Assembly: GCF_003700275.1 (NCBI RefSeq)
Contig: NZ_RBRE01000083.1
Location: forward strand, 62,001-126,000
From: Pseudomonas cichorii
Lineage (GTDB): Bacteria; Pseudomonadota; Gammaproteobacteria; Pseudomonadales; Pseudomonadaceae
Reading direction: 5' to 3'
DNA: 64,000 nucleotides
In this document: positions 50,566 through 59,628 of the stretch, one piece after another
Numbering within the stretch: the first letter of the stretch is position 1
Layout of the letters: the number at the start of each line of letters is the position of its first letter
The notes under the pieces: model-generated
Told to the model about the DNA's origin: nothing
Seen by the model: only the letters and a program-made list of their open reading frames with translations
Databases searched by the model: none
Position numbers and translations under genes: made by a program

Positions 50566-51311
50566 GCCACGTCCTCCTCACCATCGGCAGCAGACGTAGC
50601 CGGGTACTCCATCTGCTCTCGCAGCCATGCCACCAGTGCCTGCAGATTTTCCGGATTGGCCAAGTGAGTGATTATAGGGCGGATGATGACGCGATCATGT
50701 GCATCCAGAGCCGACACCAAACCATGTCCCTTGAGCTGATCCAGCAGTGTGATGATGCGATTTCGCTCCTTCGCTTCACTGCCCAATTCGCCCAGGTAAA
50801 CCTGCAATTGGGGAATCAGCTCATCAACCGCGATCAGTGCCTGACTGGCACCTGTACCGCTTTCCTGTTCATACACAATGAAATGCTGTCTCAAAATGGC
50901 TATCAGCAGGGATTGCTCCAGATTCAGTCTTTGCCGACGCACGAGGGGGTGCGACCAGTCGTCTTGCTCGGATACCTCGCCCTGGCGAACGGTAACAAAC
51001 ACCAGCCCCCGAACCTCGTCGACCCCCATGGCAAGGTCGAGAGGCTCCAAGGTTCTGTCGACCGCCTCAAGATTGGAAAGCGCTGAGCGATAAAGGTTGG
51101 GCTTGTGACTTTCTTCCAGCAGCCCGTACTTGAGCATTTCCTGTACGGCCTCACGTACCCGTTGCGGGGTCCGGCGCTCATCGACCTCTAAAGCGACACT
51201 CATGGAAGACTGTTCCTCATCCATGCCGTCTTCCAGCGCCATCGGCTCCACAGTCAGATCTGTTTTGTCGGCGCCAGAGGTACCTGCAATTCGATCGAAG
51301 ATCCCTGCCAT
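50562..51311 (-). CDS. jetB: Wadjet type I protein JetB (DUF4194)
   Basis: A 249-residue protein starting at ATG 51,311, with GGGAG about nine bases upstream inside the jetA end. DUF4194 features: RRTPQRVREAVQEMLKYGLLEE, then RLNLEQSLLIAILRQHFIVYEQESG and LLDQLKGHGLVSAL. It corresponds to MukE, the small winged-helix subunit of the condensin-like complex. The last residues are acidic. It sits between jetA and jetC with short overlaps. Confidence 0.91.
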   Translation of the reverse strand: MAGIFDRIAGTSGADKTDLTVEPMALEDGMDEEQSSMSVALEVDERRTPQRVREAVQEMLKYGLLEESHKPNLYRSALSNLEAVDRTLEPLDLAMGVDEVRGLVFVTVRQGEVSEQDDWSHPLVRRQRLNLEQSLLIAILRQHFIVYEQESGTGASQALIAVDELIPQLQVYLGELGSEAKERNRIITLLDQLKGHGLVSALDAHDRVIIRPIITHLANPENLQALVAWLREQMEYPATSAADGEEDVA

Positions 51312-51313
51312 AC

Positions 51314-52813
51314 TCACAACTCCCAATTGATGTCCTTGAGTGCCTCGTGGTCGAGTCCGACATAAGGCAGATTGAAACGCCAGCGTTGTTCATCCTCGTC
51401 AACTAGCTCCACGAGTTGACGCTCCTCTGTCAGAACCTCGATACCAGCCTCGCGCGCCATCGCCAGCCAGAGCGCAAAGGTTTCCAAGTCGTGAACAGGT
51501 GGAAGCAAAGACGCAAGCTCCACGAGACTCAGAGGGCAACCCTGCTCTACCAGTACAGCCAGGGTGTCATGAATCAGCGCTTCACGATCCAGCCCGTCGA
51601 AGGCATCCCAGAAGTCATCCTCAATCTGGTCCAACCCAGCAGGCTTTAAACTCAGATCCGGCTCGCCCGCATCATCTTCATCCAGATTCTTGAAGCGGAG
51701 ACGCTCGATTGCCGGGACACCAGTAATGGCTACACCAACCGGTGGTATACAGGCAGGCTTACGACGTTCTGACTGGCGTTGCCAGTCGACGCTGAGAGCT
51801 AGATTGAAGAAGTCGTTGAGTAACTGTCCGACGCGATGATGCTCGGCAGCCAGCCCCGTTTTCATGAAACCACGAACATCGCGCTCGCTTCGGGCGCGCG
51901 CTTGGAGCACAGCCTGCGACTCCCGAACCAAGCGTAACGCCAGCCAACGAAGCTCACGTTGCTGGGGACGACTAAGCGCCTTTGGAACCGCGGGATGACG
52001 TAGGATGGCGCGCAAGCGCTCACGCATGGTTTCCAGCTCAGCGGACTGCCTTAGTTGCTGCTGGAAGCTTTCAAAGACACGTCCTTCCGGAGTATTGAGT
52101 AGAGCATCTTGCCCATCCAACAGCCGATCGACGATCTCTCCACGATGAGACTGTTCGCTAATGATGGATTGTCGAAGGGCGCGATCCGCCTCGCGCCAAG
52201 AGTCTTCAACTCGTCGAAAGTCTGCGCGCAAGCTGGCGGCCAGGTTATATACCTCGCGTATTCCCTCTATCGCATGCGCTTCATCCAGCACGATGATGTG
52301 GCCAGCCTCTACCTGCGCTAGCTCGTGCTCCAAATCCTGGATTCTGCGGCGCAGGCTGACAATGCGGCCAGTTGGGCTGGGGTTCAGACCCATTTCAAGG
52401 TTCTCGATCTCGCGCTGGACCACCGAAAGGCGGGATGCAGTGGAGGTCATGATCCGACTATCCAGCGAATCGACGAATTGGATGGCGGACTCCAACGCAT
52501 CGGTTGCGTAGATACGACCCTCTCGTTCTACGACCAGACGCCGCTTAATCCACTCACGAAGTTCACGACCTGCCTGGAGATGCGTTGCATCCGGGTCGAT
52601 CTCGTAAAGCTCCTGGCTGGCATAAGCAGCCAGCATGTCGGACAACGCTTGCAGCGCATCCTCCATAGGGGTCCCATCATGCGCCCGCTCGAGCAGTGTC
52701 CGCAGGCAGCCCAATACGAGCGGAGCACGGCGCGAGGCGAGCAAAAGCCACGCAGGGTGTTGGCTGCGGGCGGATACATAGCGTTCTGAACGCTGTTGCG
52801 CGCTTTCTTCCAT
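51314..52813 (-). CDS. jetA: Wadjet type I protein JetA (DUF3375)
   Basis: A 499-residue protein from ATG 52,813. A GTG three codons upstream is possible and neither has a strong ribosome-binding site. DUF3375 features: HPAWLLLASRRAPLVLGCLRTLLE, then LREWIKRRLVVEREGRIYATDALESAIQFVDSL, MTSTASRLSVVQREIENLE, and a C-terminal winged-helix part. It corresponds to the kleisin MukF. It is the first gene of the operon and has about 670 bp of non-coding DNA upstream inside the island. Confidence 0.92.
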   Translation of the reverse strand: MEESAQQRSERYVSARSQHPAWLLLASRRAPLVLGCLRTLLERAHDGTPMEDALQALSDMLAAYASQELYEIDPDATHLQAGRELREWIKRRLVVEREGRIYATDALESAIQFVDSLDSRIMTSTASRLSVVQREIENLEMGLNPSPTGRIVSLRRRIQDLEHELAQVEAGHIIVLDEAHAIEGIREVYNLAASLRADFRRVEDSWREADRALRQSIISEQSHRGEIVDRLLDGQDALLNTPEGRVFESFQQQLRQSAELETMRERLRAILRHPAVPKALSRPQQRELRWLALRLVRESQAVLQARARSERDVRGFMKTGLAAEHHRVGQLLNDFFNLALSVDWQRQSERRKPACIPPVGVAITGVPAIERLRFKNLDEDDAGEPDLSLKPAGLDQIEDDFWDAFDGLDREALIHDTLAVLVEQGCPLSLVELASLLPPVHDLETFALWLAMAREAGIEVLTEERQLVELVDEDEQRWRFNLPYVGLDHEALKDINWEL

Positions 52814-52822
52814 GACGGCCAC

Positions 52823-53490
52823 ATTGACAAAGGTTGTCTGAGAGCGAGCTTACCAAGCTAGCCCGGTGCCTCATAATACGTATTTGTCCTGGCGGGTGGG
52901 CTCCATTTAATGGTCCACAGGGGCTGCGTCATTCGAATTAGAGTTAGTGAAGGACCAAACCAGCCGGGGAGTTAGCGATATATTTCCGGGGGGGGGGCGC
53001 GCACTGGATATTGGCGATTTGGCGGAGGGCTCCACCATCACGAGGGTGTATTTGGCTAGTTCGGCGAAGAGGTCCCAGTGAGAGCATGTGGCGGCTCAGT
53101 GGTGCAGGACTGCCATTGGCATGCTGCGGCGATCCAGTGCAGCCACGGGGGCTATCTCGAAGCATGCTGCACGCCTAGGCACGTTCGAGGATAGAGTCTT
53201 TCACCAGAAACGCATCGCTAGCGTCTGCTCGGTGGAAGTTTGCTGTTGCCTCCCCCGGCGAGCACTTTCTGTTCATCGCCCTCACACATCGCTTCAGAGT
53301 TGTTGACGCACGATTAGCTAGTGGTCAAAAACCGATTTCAGTGATTTCGTCTTTTGTGCCATACCTGATGGATCTTATTCGCTGTAAATGACCACAATGC
53401 GATAAGAGCTGGGTAGACTGCAGACCTTTACGTACGGCGCTTAGCGGCATTTGAGCGCACTCAGCGACGATCAAAATTCCTGTACCGCAT
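52823..53490. other. Non-coding part of the island upstream of jetA
   Basis: No convincing gene. It contains a perfect 10-bp palindrome AATACGTATT at 52,875-52,884 about 62 bp before jetA, with TATTAT that could serve as -10 on the minus strand, and a run of ten G at 52,988-52,997. It probably holds the jet promoter and remnants of former genes. Confidence 0.5.
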
Positions 53491-53593
53491 TGCCCTCCGA
53501 AGGCAGGGGTCGTGGGTTCGAATCCCGCCGAGTGCGCCATCTTCTTTTCCCCTTTGGCTCCAAAGGGATTGGCATATCTGCCAGACATCTCTC
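53491..53593 (+). repeat. Direct repeat, right copy (tRNA-Arg 3' end duplicate)
   Basis: Identical over 103 bases to 43,060-43,162. It holds only the 3' 49 bases of tRNA-Arg (from the anticodon stem on) and 54 bases of flank. It is not a functional tRNA and marks the right end of the island. Confidence 0.95.
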
Positions 53594-53968
53594 CACACCA
53601 TGAAAATTTCTGTCACCGCACGCCCAGCAGTGTGTCAGCCCGATAAAAATTACCGTGCAGGTTTTCGCGACCTTGGCTGGAAATACTGCAACCGGCAAAA
53701 GCCAGATCAGTGAAGTTTCTGGCTAATTTCCGAGCCATTTAGCTAGACGCGCACATCTGCTGGGAAGCATTGAGGGAGCGTGCAACCGACCTCACCCGCG
53801 ATGCATCGCGGGCTGCTTCCCACCATGAAGTCCTTGTAAGACTGAGGATTACATCGTCCTGATAAACAGGCCGGGGTCTTTGGTTATGGTGGCAGCAAGC
53901 CTCCAACCCGCGCCTCGTACGATGCCCTGCAGCAAGGGCATCGTGGCGCTGCTACTGGAGTCCTGGCC
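53594..53968. other. Intergenic region between island and O-antigen cluster
   Basis: No gene. It contains a perfect 18-bp palindrome, CCCGCGATG/CATCGCGGG, at 53,795-53,812 and an inverted pair GCCCTGCAGCAAGGGC near 53,923-53,940. Either could help end transcription of the minus-strand O-antigen cluster. Confidence 0.5.
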
Positions 53969-55627
53969 CTATTTAAGAGCACCTTCGGCGGCGCTCACCT
54001 CAACGAAGCTCTCGGTGCGTCGCGCAGCCGAGCGATACTTGTTGAAGAAAAACAGGGCAGTGAGAATCCAGAAGGACATCATGGTTTCCAGGAAGCTGAA
54101 AACCTGATTATTCGCGGGGATGTACAAAAACAGGATGGCGAACAACGGAAGCAGCATTTTCGCAAAGAAGTCATCGGAAATGATTGCCGAGAGATAAATG
54201 CTTGCGAAATACCAGCCGAGAATCAACATGACGATAGCCACACCGAAGAAGCTGACATCATTTGCGATATAGCTGTAGAAGGAATGCCAATAAACATTCT
54301 CATCCCAGCGCGCCGTGATTTTACGTTGATACGTCTTGTCTCTGACATCGATGCCCAGATGCTCGGCAAAGATTCTTTGCAGGAAGACCGAATGGCCAAT
54401 GCCGTAGGAGCTATCGAATTTCTCTCCCAAGGAGATAGAAACCCCCTGATAGCCCTGAACCAGATAAACCGTCAGCTTCTCGTAGAAATCCGTCAGGTTG
54501 GACTTTTGAGGCGCCGCTACAACGCTTGGCTCCACGGGCAGATCTGCAATCTTTACCGGCTCAGGCAAGGTAACGACGTTTACCTGGGCGGGAAGCTCGA
54601 TAATCTTGACCGGCTCATGCGCAGCGTCAGCATGACTCTTCGCTGGTCCACTTGCCACTTTGGTCGATGGGGGCGAAGTTACAGCAGTTGTTTTCGCAGA
54701 CAGCTCTGCGATTTTAACCGGCTCTGGCAAGGCGGCAATATTGGTCTTTTCAGGCTCCGGCGCAACGCCAGGCTTTTCTTCCTTGTCCAGATCGCTTTTG
54801 AATACACTGCCGGTTTCACTCAAATAGTTGAATGAAACAGGTGTCTGGTTTTCAAAGAGTACTTTATAAGGCGACGTTCCCGACTTGACGCTGTAAAACT
54901 GCCAAAACGAAAACAGAAATATAAAGACCACAAAGACCAGAAAAGTCTTGCGTTTGAAAAGCTCGGCGAAGAAACCCGTCGATTTATCTGAGGCAACTAC
55001 GCAACCCAGACAAACTGACACGACAAAGAAATAATAGAAGTTTATCGCACTGAGACTGGCAATGATGCCCGTGCACAACGGAATCATGACCACCACAAAG
55101 CCTGCCACCTTGCGCGTCACACTCAGTTTGTCCCAGTAAAAAACCAGGCCGGGTAGCAGGATGTATTTGAATACTCCGAAAAACAGGAGCAATGCGGTTA
55201 CAGGCGGATTGGCCGAAAAACCTGCTCTTGAAGCATCCGAGGCATAAAAAGCTCGAACTTCCGCCGGTGCCAGCAAGCCTTTAGCCAGCTGGACAAAAAA
55301 ATCAGAGGGTATATAGGATATGGTAAGCGTTGTATTACGATGAAGAATCACGATCGCAACAAAGGCAAAGCAGAGAATGACCCAGAAATACTTCAGAAAG
55401 AGACTATCACATGGTAATCCAACACTACCGGCAGATCGCTTAAGCGAAAAACGACAAGACAGCAGATAGCCAAATATGAAACAGGCATGATACAGAAAAA
55501 TAAAGAAGAGAAACTCCAGCTTATTCTCGGCAGGCCAGACTACCGGACCAAAAAAGAATAACCACAACGTGAAAAGCAGGTAGCTCTCAACAAACAAGAG
55601 GGGTAGATATAACTTAGCCGTTTTCAT
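53969..55627 (-). CDS. Wzy-like polysaccharide polymerase with a repeat-rich insertion
   Basis: A 552-residue membrane protein from ATG 55,627 with about ten hydrophobic segments in two blocks (residues about 8-270 and 430-545). The C-terminal block follows SYGIGHSVFLQRIFAEHLG and DENVYWHSFYSY, and its position as the end gene of a sugar-assembly cluster fits an O-antigen repeat-unit polymerase (Wzy/oligosaccharide polymerase type). Between the blocks, residues about 290-370 form an unusual Pro/Val/Ala/Lys-rich insertion with repeated units PEPVKIAELS, HEPVKIIELP and PEPVKIADLP, probably periplasmic. Wzy proteins have low sequence conservation, so the assignment rests on topology and context. 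Its GC content is below the flanking genome. Confidence 0.65.
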   Translation of the reverse strand: MKTAKLYLPLLFVESYLLFTLWLFFFGPVVWPAENKLEFLFFIFLYHACFIFGYLLSCRFSLKRSAGSVGLPCDSLFLKYFWVILCFAFVAIVILHRNTTLTISYIPSDFFVQLAKGLLAPAEVRAFYASDASRAGFSANPPVTALLLFFGVFKYILLPGLVFYWDKLSVTRKVAGFVVVMIPLCTGIIASLSAINFYYFFVVSVCLGCVVASDKSTGFFAELFKRKTFLVFVVFIFLFSFWQFYSVKSGTSPYKVLFENQTPVSFNYLSETGSVFKSDLDKEEKPGVAPEPEKTNIAALPEPVKIAELSAKTTAVTSPPSTKVASGPAKSHADAAHEPVKIIELPAQVNVVTLPEPVKIADLPVEPSVVAAPQKSNLTDFYEKLTVYLVQGYQGVSISLGEKFDSSYGIGHSVFLQRIFAEHLGIDVRDKTYQRKITARWDENVYWHSFYSYIANDVSFFGVAIVMLILGWYFASIYLSAIISDDFFAKMLLPLFAILFLYIPANNQVFSFLETMMSFWILTALFFFNKYRSAARRTESFVEVSAAEGALK

Positions 55628-55719
55628 CCAATCCACCGAAAATATTAAACCTGTCAGCCTTGTGAAACCTGAGTCTACTCAACATCAACCATACGGTTCA
55701 GTGAACCCTGAACGATCAT

Positions 55720-56730
55720 TCATGGCTTATCCTGGCCTGCGCAAAAATCTGCTGCCCTTTTGCAGAGCAGGTCATAGTGGGACTTGTGCTGCGCAACATC
55801 GGGGGTCGCTTCAGAAGCGCGCCTTGAGATCGCCCCATAATTGGTAATCACCCTGAACAGGTAGACGTAATAGTTCAGGTTACACAGAACCTTCAAATAC
55901 TTGTTATTGAGGTTGTAGCAGAACAGTCGATTCTTCAGAAGAAAACGCCCGACCTTGCTCTGTTCCAGAGCAAGCATGTGGTTAAAAACCCTCAGCTTGT
56001 CCTTGTCAAAATCCGAACCTCTGACAAGGTAGGTCGAACCCGACGTCCGGCGATAATACACATAGACTTTACTGGACTGGTAAAAGCTCACATCCCGATA
56101 GCGCTCGGCAATTTTCACGAGCATCGGAAAGTCTTCAGTCACACTGTAGCTTTTGATATAGTCTGAGAGCTCTTCATCCAGGAAAAACTTCTTATTGCAA
56201 AACAGGTTTGGCGTATTGATGCTACTGATATTCTTCAAGCGTTCCATGAGAGGCTTGTTTTTATAGATAACGTCCGTTGCCAGAATATGAAAGGCCGTTG
56301 ATCGCGAGCTGAGAATCTCCCCGTCAATCAACAACAACGGCAACCCGGAAAAGAAGTCATTGGCCGATAACTGTTCGGCTTCTTCAAAGATATTTACATA
56401 TGAATAGACATCATCACCCGCGGTAATCTTGAACAAGGTCCCCTCCACCAGGGGCCACATGCGGGTGTAGTTGAAGCAGGTGCCGTTGTTCGAGCCATCG
56501 CCCAGCACCTTGACGTCACAAAACAGGCTGCCATGAACAAGCAGCCAGCGATTGACCAGCTCGAGGGTCTGGTCGCGAGAGCCATCATCCGCGATGATCA
56601 AGCCAAAATCGTAATCAGCACCGTAGTTTTCGATCAAAAACCTTATACTTTCGAGGTGTTCAACAACATACATCTCATGGTTATACGTCAACACACCAAA
56701 CGTAAATCTTTTATTAACCACGAGAAACAC
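55720..56730 (-). CDS. Family 2 glycosyltransferase
   Basis: A 336-residue GT-A fold protein: FTFGVLTYNHEMYVVEHLESI, then FGLIIADDGSRDQTLELVNRW (nucleotide-binding DD) and LFKITAGDDVYSY (metal-binding DxD-type motif). The rest of the protein carries no membrane helix. It probably adds one sugar of the O-repeat on the cytoplasmic face. The start is a GTG at 56,730 that overlaps the previous gene by 17 bases. A GTG four codons later is possible. Confidence 0.8.
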   Translation of the reverse strand: MFLVVNKRFTFGVLTYNHEMYVVEHLESIRFLIENYGADYDFGLIIADDGSRDQTLELVNRWLLVHGSLFCDVKVLGDGSNNGTCFNYTRMWPLVEGTLFKITAGDDVYSYVNIFEEAEQLSANDFFSGLPLLLIDGEILSSRSTAFHILATDVIYKNKPLMERLKNISSINTPNLFCNKKFFLDEELSDYIKSYSVTEDFPMLVKIAERYRDVSFYQSSKVYVYYRRTSGSTYLVRGSDFDKDKLRVFNHMLALEQSKVGRFLLKNRLFCYNLNNKYLKVLCNLNYYVYLFRVITNYGAISRRASEATPDVAQHKSHYDLLCKRAADFCAGQDKP

Positions 56731-57592
56731 CTTCGCTTAGCTTTTTTGCCAAAACCCTGTACAAGAATATGAAAGCCTTGAAGCCCACCATCTTGAAACC
56801 CAGCAGGAAAAAATCAATCTTCCACTTCAAGCTGTACTTTCCATCGGACAACGACTCACTTGCCACACCTCTTTTATTGATGTCTATCGGCAAGTTGTAC
56901 TTTTTCAGAACCGGCACAATAACGCTCGGTACCCACTTTCCACGACGGATAGCGCCACCCAGCGTGTAGTTATAGACAAACGTATCTTCCCGGTCAGGCT
57001 GGGCACAATAGAAGGTTTCGCCACCGCCATAGGTCCGCGCACTACCGAAGAACTCCCAGGCCCAGGGCGAATCAAGCTCACCGGTAAACTCGACAAGCTT
57101 CCTGGTTCTCCAGATAGCCGGTGCAGAGTTCAACCGGTAATCGTCTCTGGCGCCTACCACTTCAAAACCGTCGTAAGGCCCTGCAACCCTATTGATTCCG
57201 GGGATATTGCTAAAATAAAAAACCGCTATCTCAGAGCGTTCCTTCATGGCCCGAATGCACTCAGCTATTTTCTGCTGATTGACGGGAGACTCCAGAATGA
57301 AATCATCAAACAGTGTAATAACAAATTCGGTTTCGACCAGAGACAAGGCCTTGCGCAGCCGCCATCCCCAAGGCCTTTTGGCCTCATCGGCCGACAGGTT
57401 CAAGGTACTGATCTGGAAACCATCAAAGTCGAAACTTTTACGCTCGGTGTTCAAGATGATCCGGCAGTCGCACTCCGGCCACATCTCTTTGAGTGAACAA
57501 AAGAAAGGGAGCCACACGTCTTCGTAACTATCACACGAGTTGACAATTATAGTGCAATCTTTTCCGCTGACCCTGCCTACACTGCCACTCAT
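56714..57592 (-). CDS. Probable glycosyltransferase-like protein of the O-antigen cluster
   Basis: A 292-residue protein from ATG 57,592 (GGAG about six bases upstream). It has an N-terminal nucleotide-sugar-type start TIIVNSCDSYEDVWLPFFCSL, an acidic motif in FVITLFDDFILESPV where GT-A enzymes bind metal, and a pattern NIPGINRVAGPYDGFEVVGARDDYRLNSAPAIW. I recognise no named family with certainty. Location between a GT2 gene and the ABC flippase supports a role in sugar transfer. Confidence 0.6.
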   Translation of the reverse strand: MSGSVGRVSGKDCTIIVNSCDSYEDVWLPFFCSLKEMWPECDCRIILNTERKSFDFDGFQISTLNLSADEAKRPWGWRLRKALSLVETEFVITLFDDFILESPVNQQKIAECIRAMKERSEIAVFYFSNIPGINRVAGPYDGFEVVGARDDYRLNSAPAIWRTRKLVEFTGELDSPWAWEFFGSARTYGGGETFYCAQPDREDTFVYNYTLGGAIRRGKWVPSVIVPVLKKYNLPIDINKRGVASESLSDGKYSLKWKIDFFLLGFKMVGFKAFIFLYRVLAKKLSEGVSRG

Positions 57593-57604
57593 GCCCCACT
57601 CCAT

Positions 57605-57845
57605 CGTAAAACACCGGGTGCAGTCGAAATAATCATGGTTTTCTGACTGCCGCCCTGATTTTCAAAGCAGCGAACGATCAAAAACGATCGCTTCGCTCAA
57701 CTCTGTGTTTTCAGCCGCTACAAGCATAGCGACTATTTCCTGCATGACAGGCACACCTATGCACCAATGACGTCATCACCTGAGCGCATGAATCCATTTG
57801 GCAAACACAATGCGCGCAGGTGGACAGCTCATCAGCAAGCCTTTC
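57605..57845. other. Short intergenic region inside the O-antigen cluster
   Basis: About 240 bp between the ABC flippase and the glycosyltransferase-like gene. No gene seen. It may contain an internal promoter on the minus strand. Confidence 0.3.
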
Positions 57846-59624
57846 TCAAAGCTCCCGGCTAACGGACAGCACAGCACAGCACACCGACTCGTAGGAGCCG
57901 TACCTTACCACCGTTCCACCTTCGATCTCGATGACAGTATCACACGTTTCCAGGGTATTAAGCCGGTGCGCAATGACAATCAGCGTCGTGTCCTCACCCA
58001 GATCATCGACGGCACGCATCACTTCCTGTTCGGTTTTACTGTCCAGCGCACTGGTAGCTTCATCCAGAATAATTACCCTCGCCTCTTTATAAAAAGCGCG
58101 AGCTATCGCGATGCGCTGGCGTTGACCACCGGAGAGAAATACGCCTCGCTCTCCGACTGGCGTGTCATAACCGCCAGCCCATGACTCAATCACATCGGAA
58201 ATCTGGGCCTTGGCGGCGGCACGGCGGACACGGTCAAAGTCGATATCTTCGTAAGGCACACCAAAAGCAATGTTTTCGGCAACTGACGCGTCAGACAGGA
58301 AGATCTGTTGTGGCACATGAGCAATGTTCGCCTGCCAGTTCCGGCTGTTGCCCGTATTTACCTCGACACCGTCGACCGCAAATACGCCGTCAGTTGGCGT
58401 CAGCAGCCCCATCAGAATATCGATAAGGGTACTTTTGCCACTGCCTGTAGCGCCCATCAATCCAACTCGGGAGCCTTTGGGAATATTCAGGCTGATATTT
58501 TTCAATACCCATGGAGCATCGCTGTTGTAGCGATACGACACTTGATCCAGCGACACACGATCATTGAAGTCGAGGGGGGTCCGCGTCGATTCGATTTCAA
58601 CGTGGTTACGCTCTTCCGGAAGAAGGTCCAATACATCTCGCAATGAATCCTGCGCACCACTGATGCAAGCCCAGGCCGCATAAGACTGCTGCAAAACCGG
58701 CAACAAACGTTGCGCCGCCAGCGCCAGCGCGCCCAACATGGGGATGGATGCAAGCAATCCACCGGGTAACTGTGCAAGCCAATACGCAAAAATCGCAATC
58801 ATCAACATGCCAAACGATTCGATAGCAAAGCGTGGCGAGTTCGCGATGATCTGAATGTTGGCCTTGGCACGCCGCAATTTGTAATCGACGCGGTCAAAAT
58901 CCTTGCGGTAGGTCTGCTGCGAGGAGTCAATGATCACATCTCGAATACCCTCGAGACTTTCACTCATCAACTTCAGTTGCCGATCGGAACTGACACTCAC
59001 CACCAGACTGTCTTTTCTCAACTGCCTTCTGGTCGCCAGCACCACAATCAGGTAAACCCCGCCAAAGCTTGCAAACGCGAGAAAAGCAACGACCGGCTGG
59101 ATGGCCAGGACAATGACAAGTATTGCCAGCATCATGAAAGCCGAACTGACAATCGTCAAAGACGGGAACAGGAACTCCCGTACTACCGTGTCGACCTTGT
59201 TGAAAATAGCCGTGATCACTTCACTGCTATTTCTCGAGATGTGCTTGCTGTATGGCTGATGGATGACCGTCTTGTAGATATCGCCTGCCAGATCGCCACC
59301 GACTGCCGAACTGAGTCTGTTCTGTGCCCACATCAGGACAAAACGACTGACGCCGGAAAAGATGGCAGCCACAGCGAAGATAACGGTCAGCGGCAACAGG
59401 AGTCCGTTGGCAGAATCGATACCCATTGCCGCAAAGAGGTTCCCCACCAGCGGCTGACTCAGAAGCTTCTCGGGGTTGATCAAAACAGCCAGGAACGGAA
59501 CGATGGCCCCGATACTGACTATTTCTGCAAGCGATGCAACCACCATGAGGCCGAGGATTACAAAGAACTGCAGCTTTCTTTTAAGTGTAAAACACTTCCA
59601 AAGACGGCCTAGCAACTGAATCAT
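57846..59624 (-). CDS. ABC transporter, fused membrane and ATPase domains (PglK-like flippase)
   Basis: A 592-residue half-transporter: six membrane helices in residues about 15-310, then the ATPase with Walker A GLMGATGSGKSTLIDILMG, Q-loop HVPQQIFLSD, signature LSGGQRQRIAIARAF, Walker B VIILDEATSALD and switch VIAHRLNTLE. In sugar clusters such proteins (PglK/WlaB type) flip lipid-linked oligosaccharides across the inner membrane. The C-terminal tail after GGTVVRYGSYESV is odd (CCAVLSVSREL). It directly follows the fdtB-like gene with a gap of four bases. Confidence 0.83.
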   Translation of the reverse strand: MIQLLGRLWKCFTLKRKLQFFVILGLMVVASLAEIVSIGAIVPFLAVLINPEKLLSQPLVGNLFAAMGIDSANGLLLPLTVIFAVAAIFSGVSRFVLMWAQNRLSSAVGGDLAGDIYKTVIHQPYSKHISRNSSEVITAIFNKVDTVVREFLFPSLTIVSSAFMMLAILVIVLAIQPVVAFLAFASFGGVYLIVVLATRRQLRKDSLVVSVSSDRQLKLMSESLEGIRDVIIDSSQQTYRKDFDRVDYKLRRAKANIQIIANSPRFAIESFGMLMIAIFAYWLAQLPGGLLASIPMLGALALAAQRLLPVLQQSYAAWACISGAQDSLRDVLDLLPEERNHVEIESTRTPLDFNDRVSLDQVSYRYNSDAPWVLKNISLNIPKGSRVGLMGATGSGKSTLIDILMGLLTPTDGVFAVDGVEVNTGNSRNWQANIAHVPQQIFLSDASVAENIAFGVPYEDIDFDRVRRAAAKAQISDVIESWAGGYDTPVGERGVFLSGGQRQRIAIARAFYKEARVIILDEATSALDSKTEQEVMRAVDDLGEDTTLIVIAHRLNTLETCDTVIEIEGGTVVRYGSYESVCCAVLSVSREL

Positions 59625-59628
59625 TGAG

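Larger units (their letters stand above)
43163..53593. mobile_element. 10.4-kb genomic island inserted at tRNA-Arg
   Basis: The DNA between the two 103-bp repeats carries genes foreign to the neighbouring metabolic genes: a GNAT acetyltransferase, IS66 remnants and the JetABCD defence operon. The arrangement (complete tRNA, cargo, repeated tRNA 3' end) is that of site-specific integration. No integrase, excisionase or other mobility gene is found inside, so the element is probably a decayed or trimmed island that can no longer move by itself. Confidence 0.85.
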
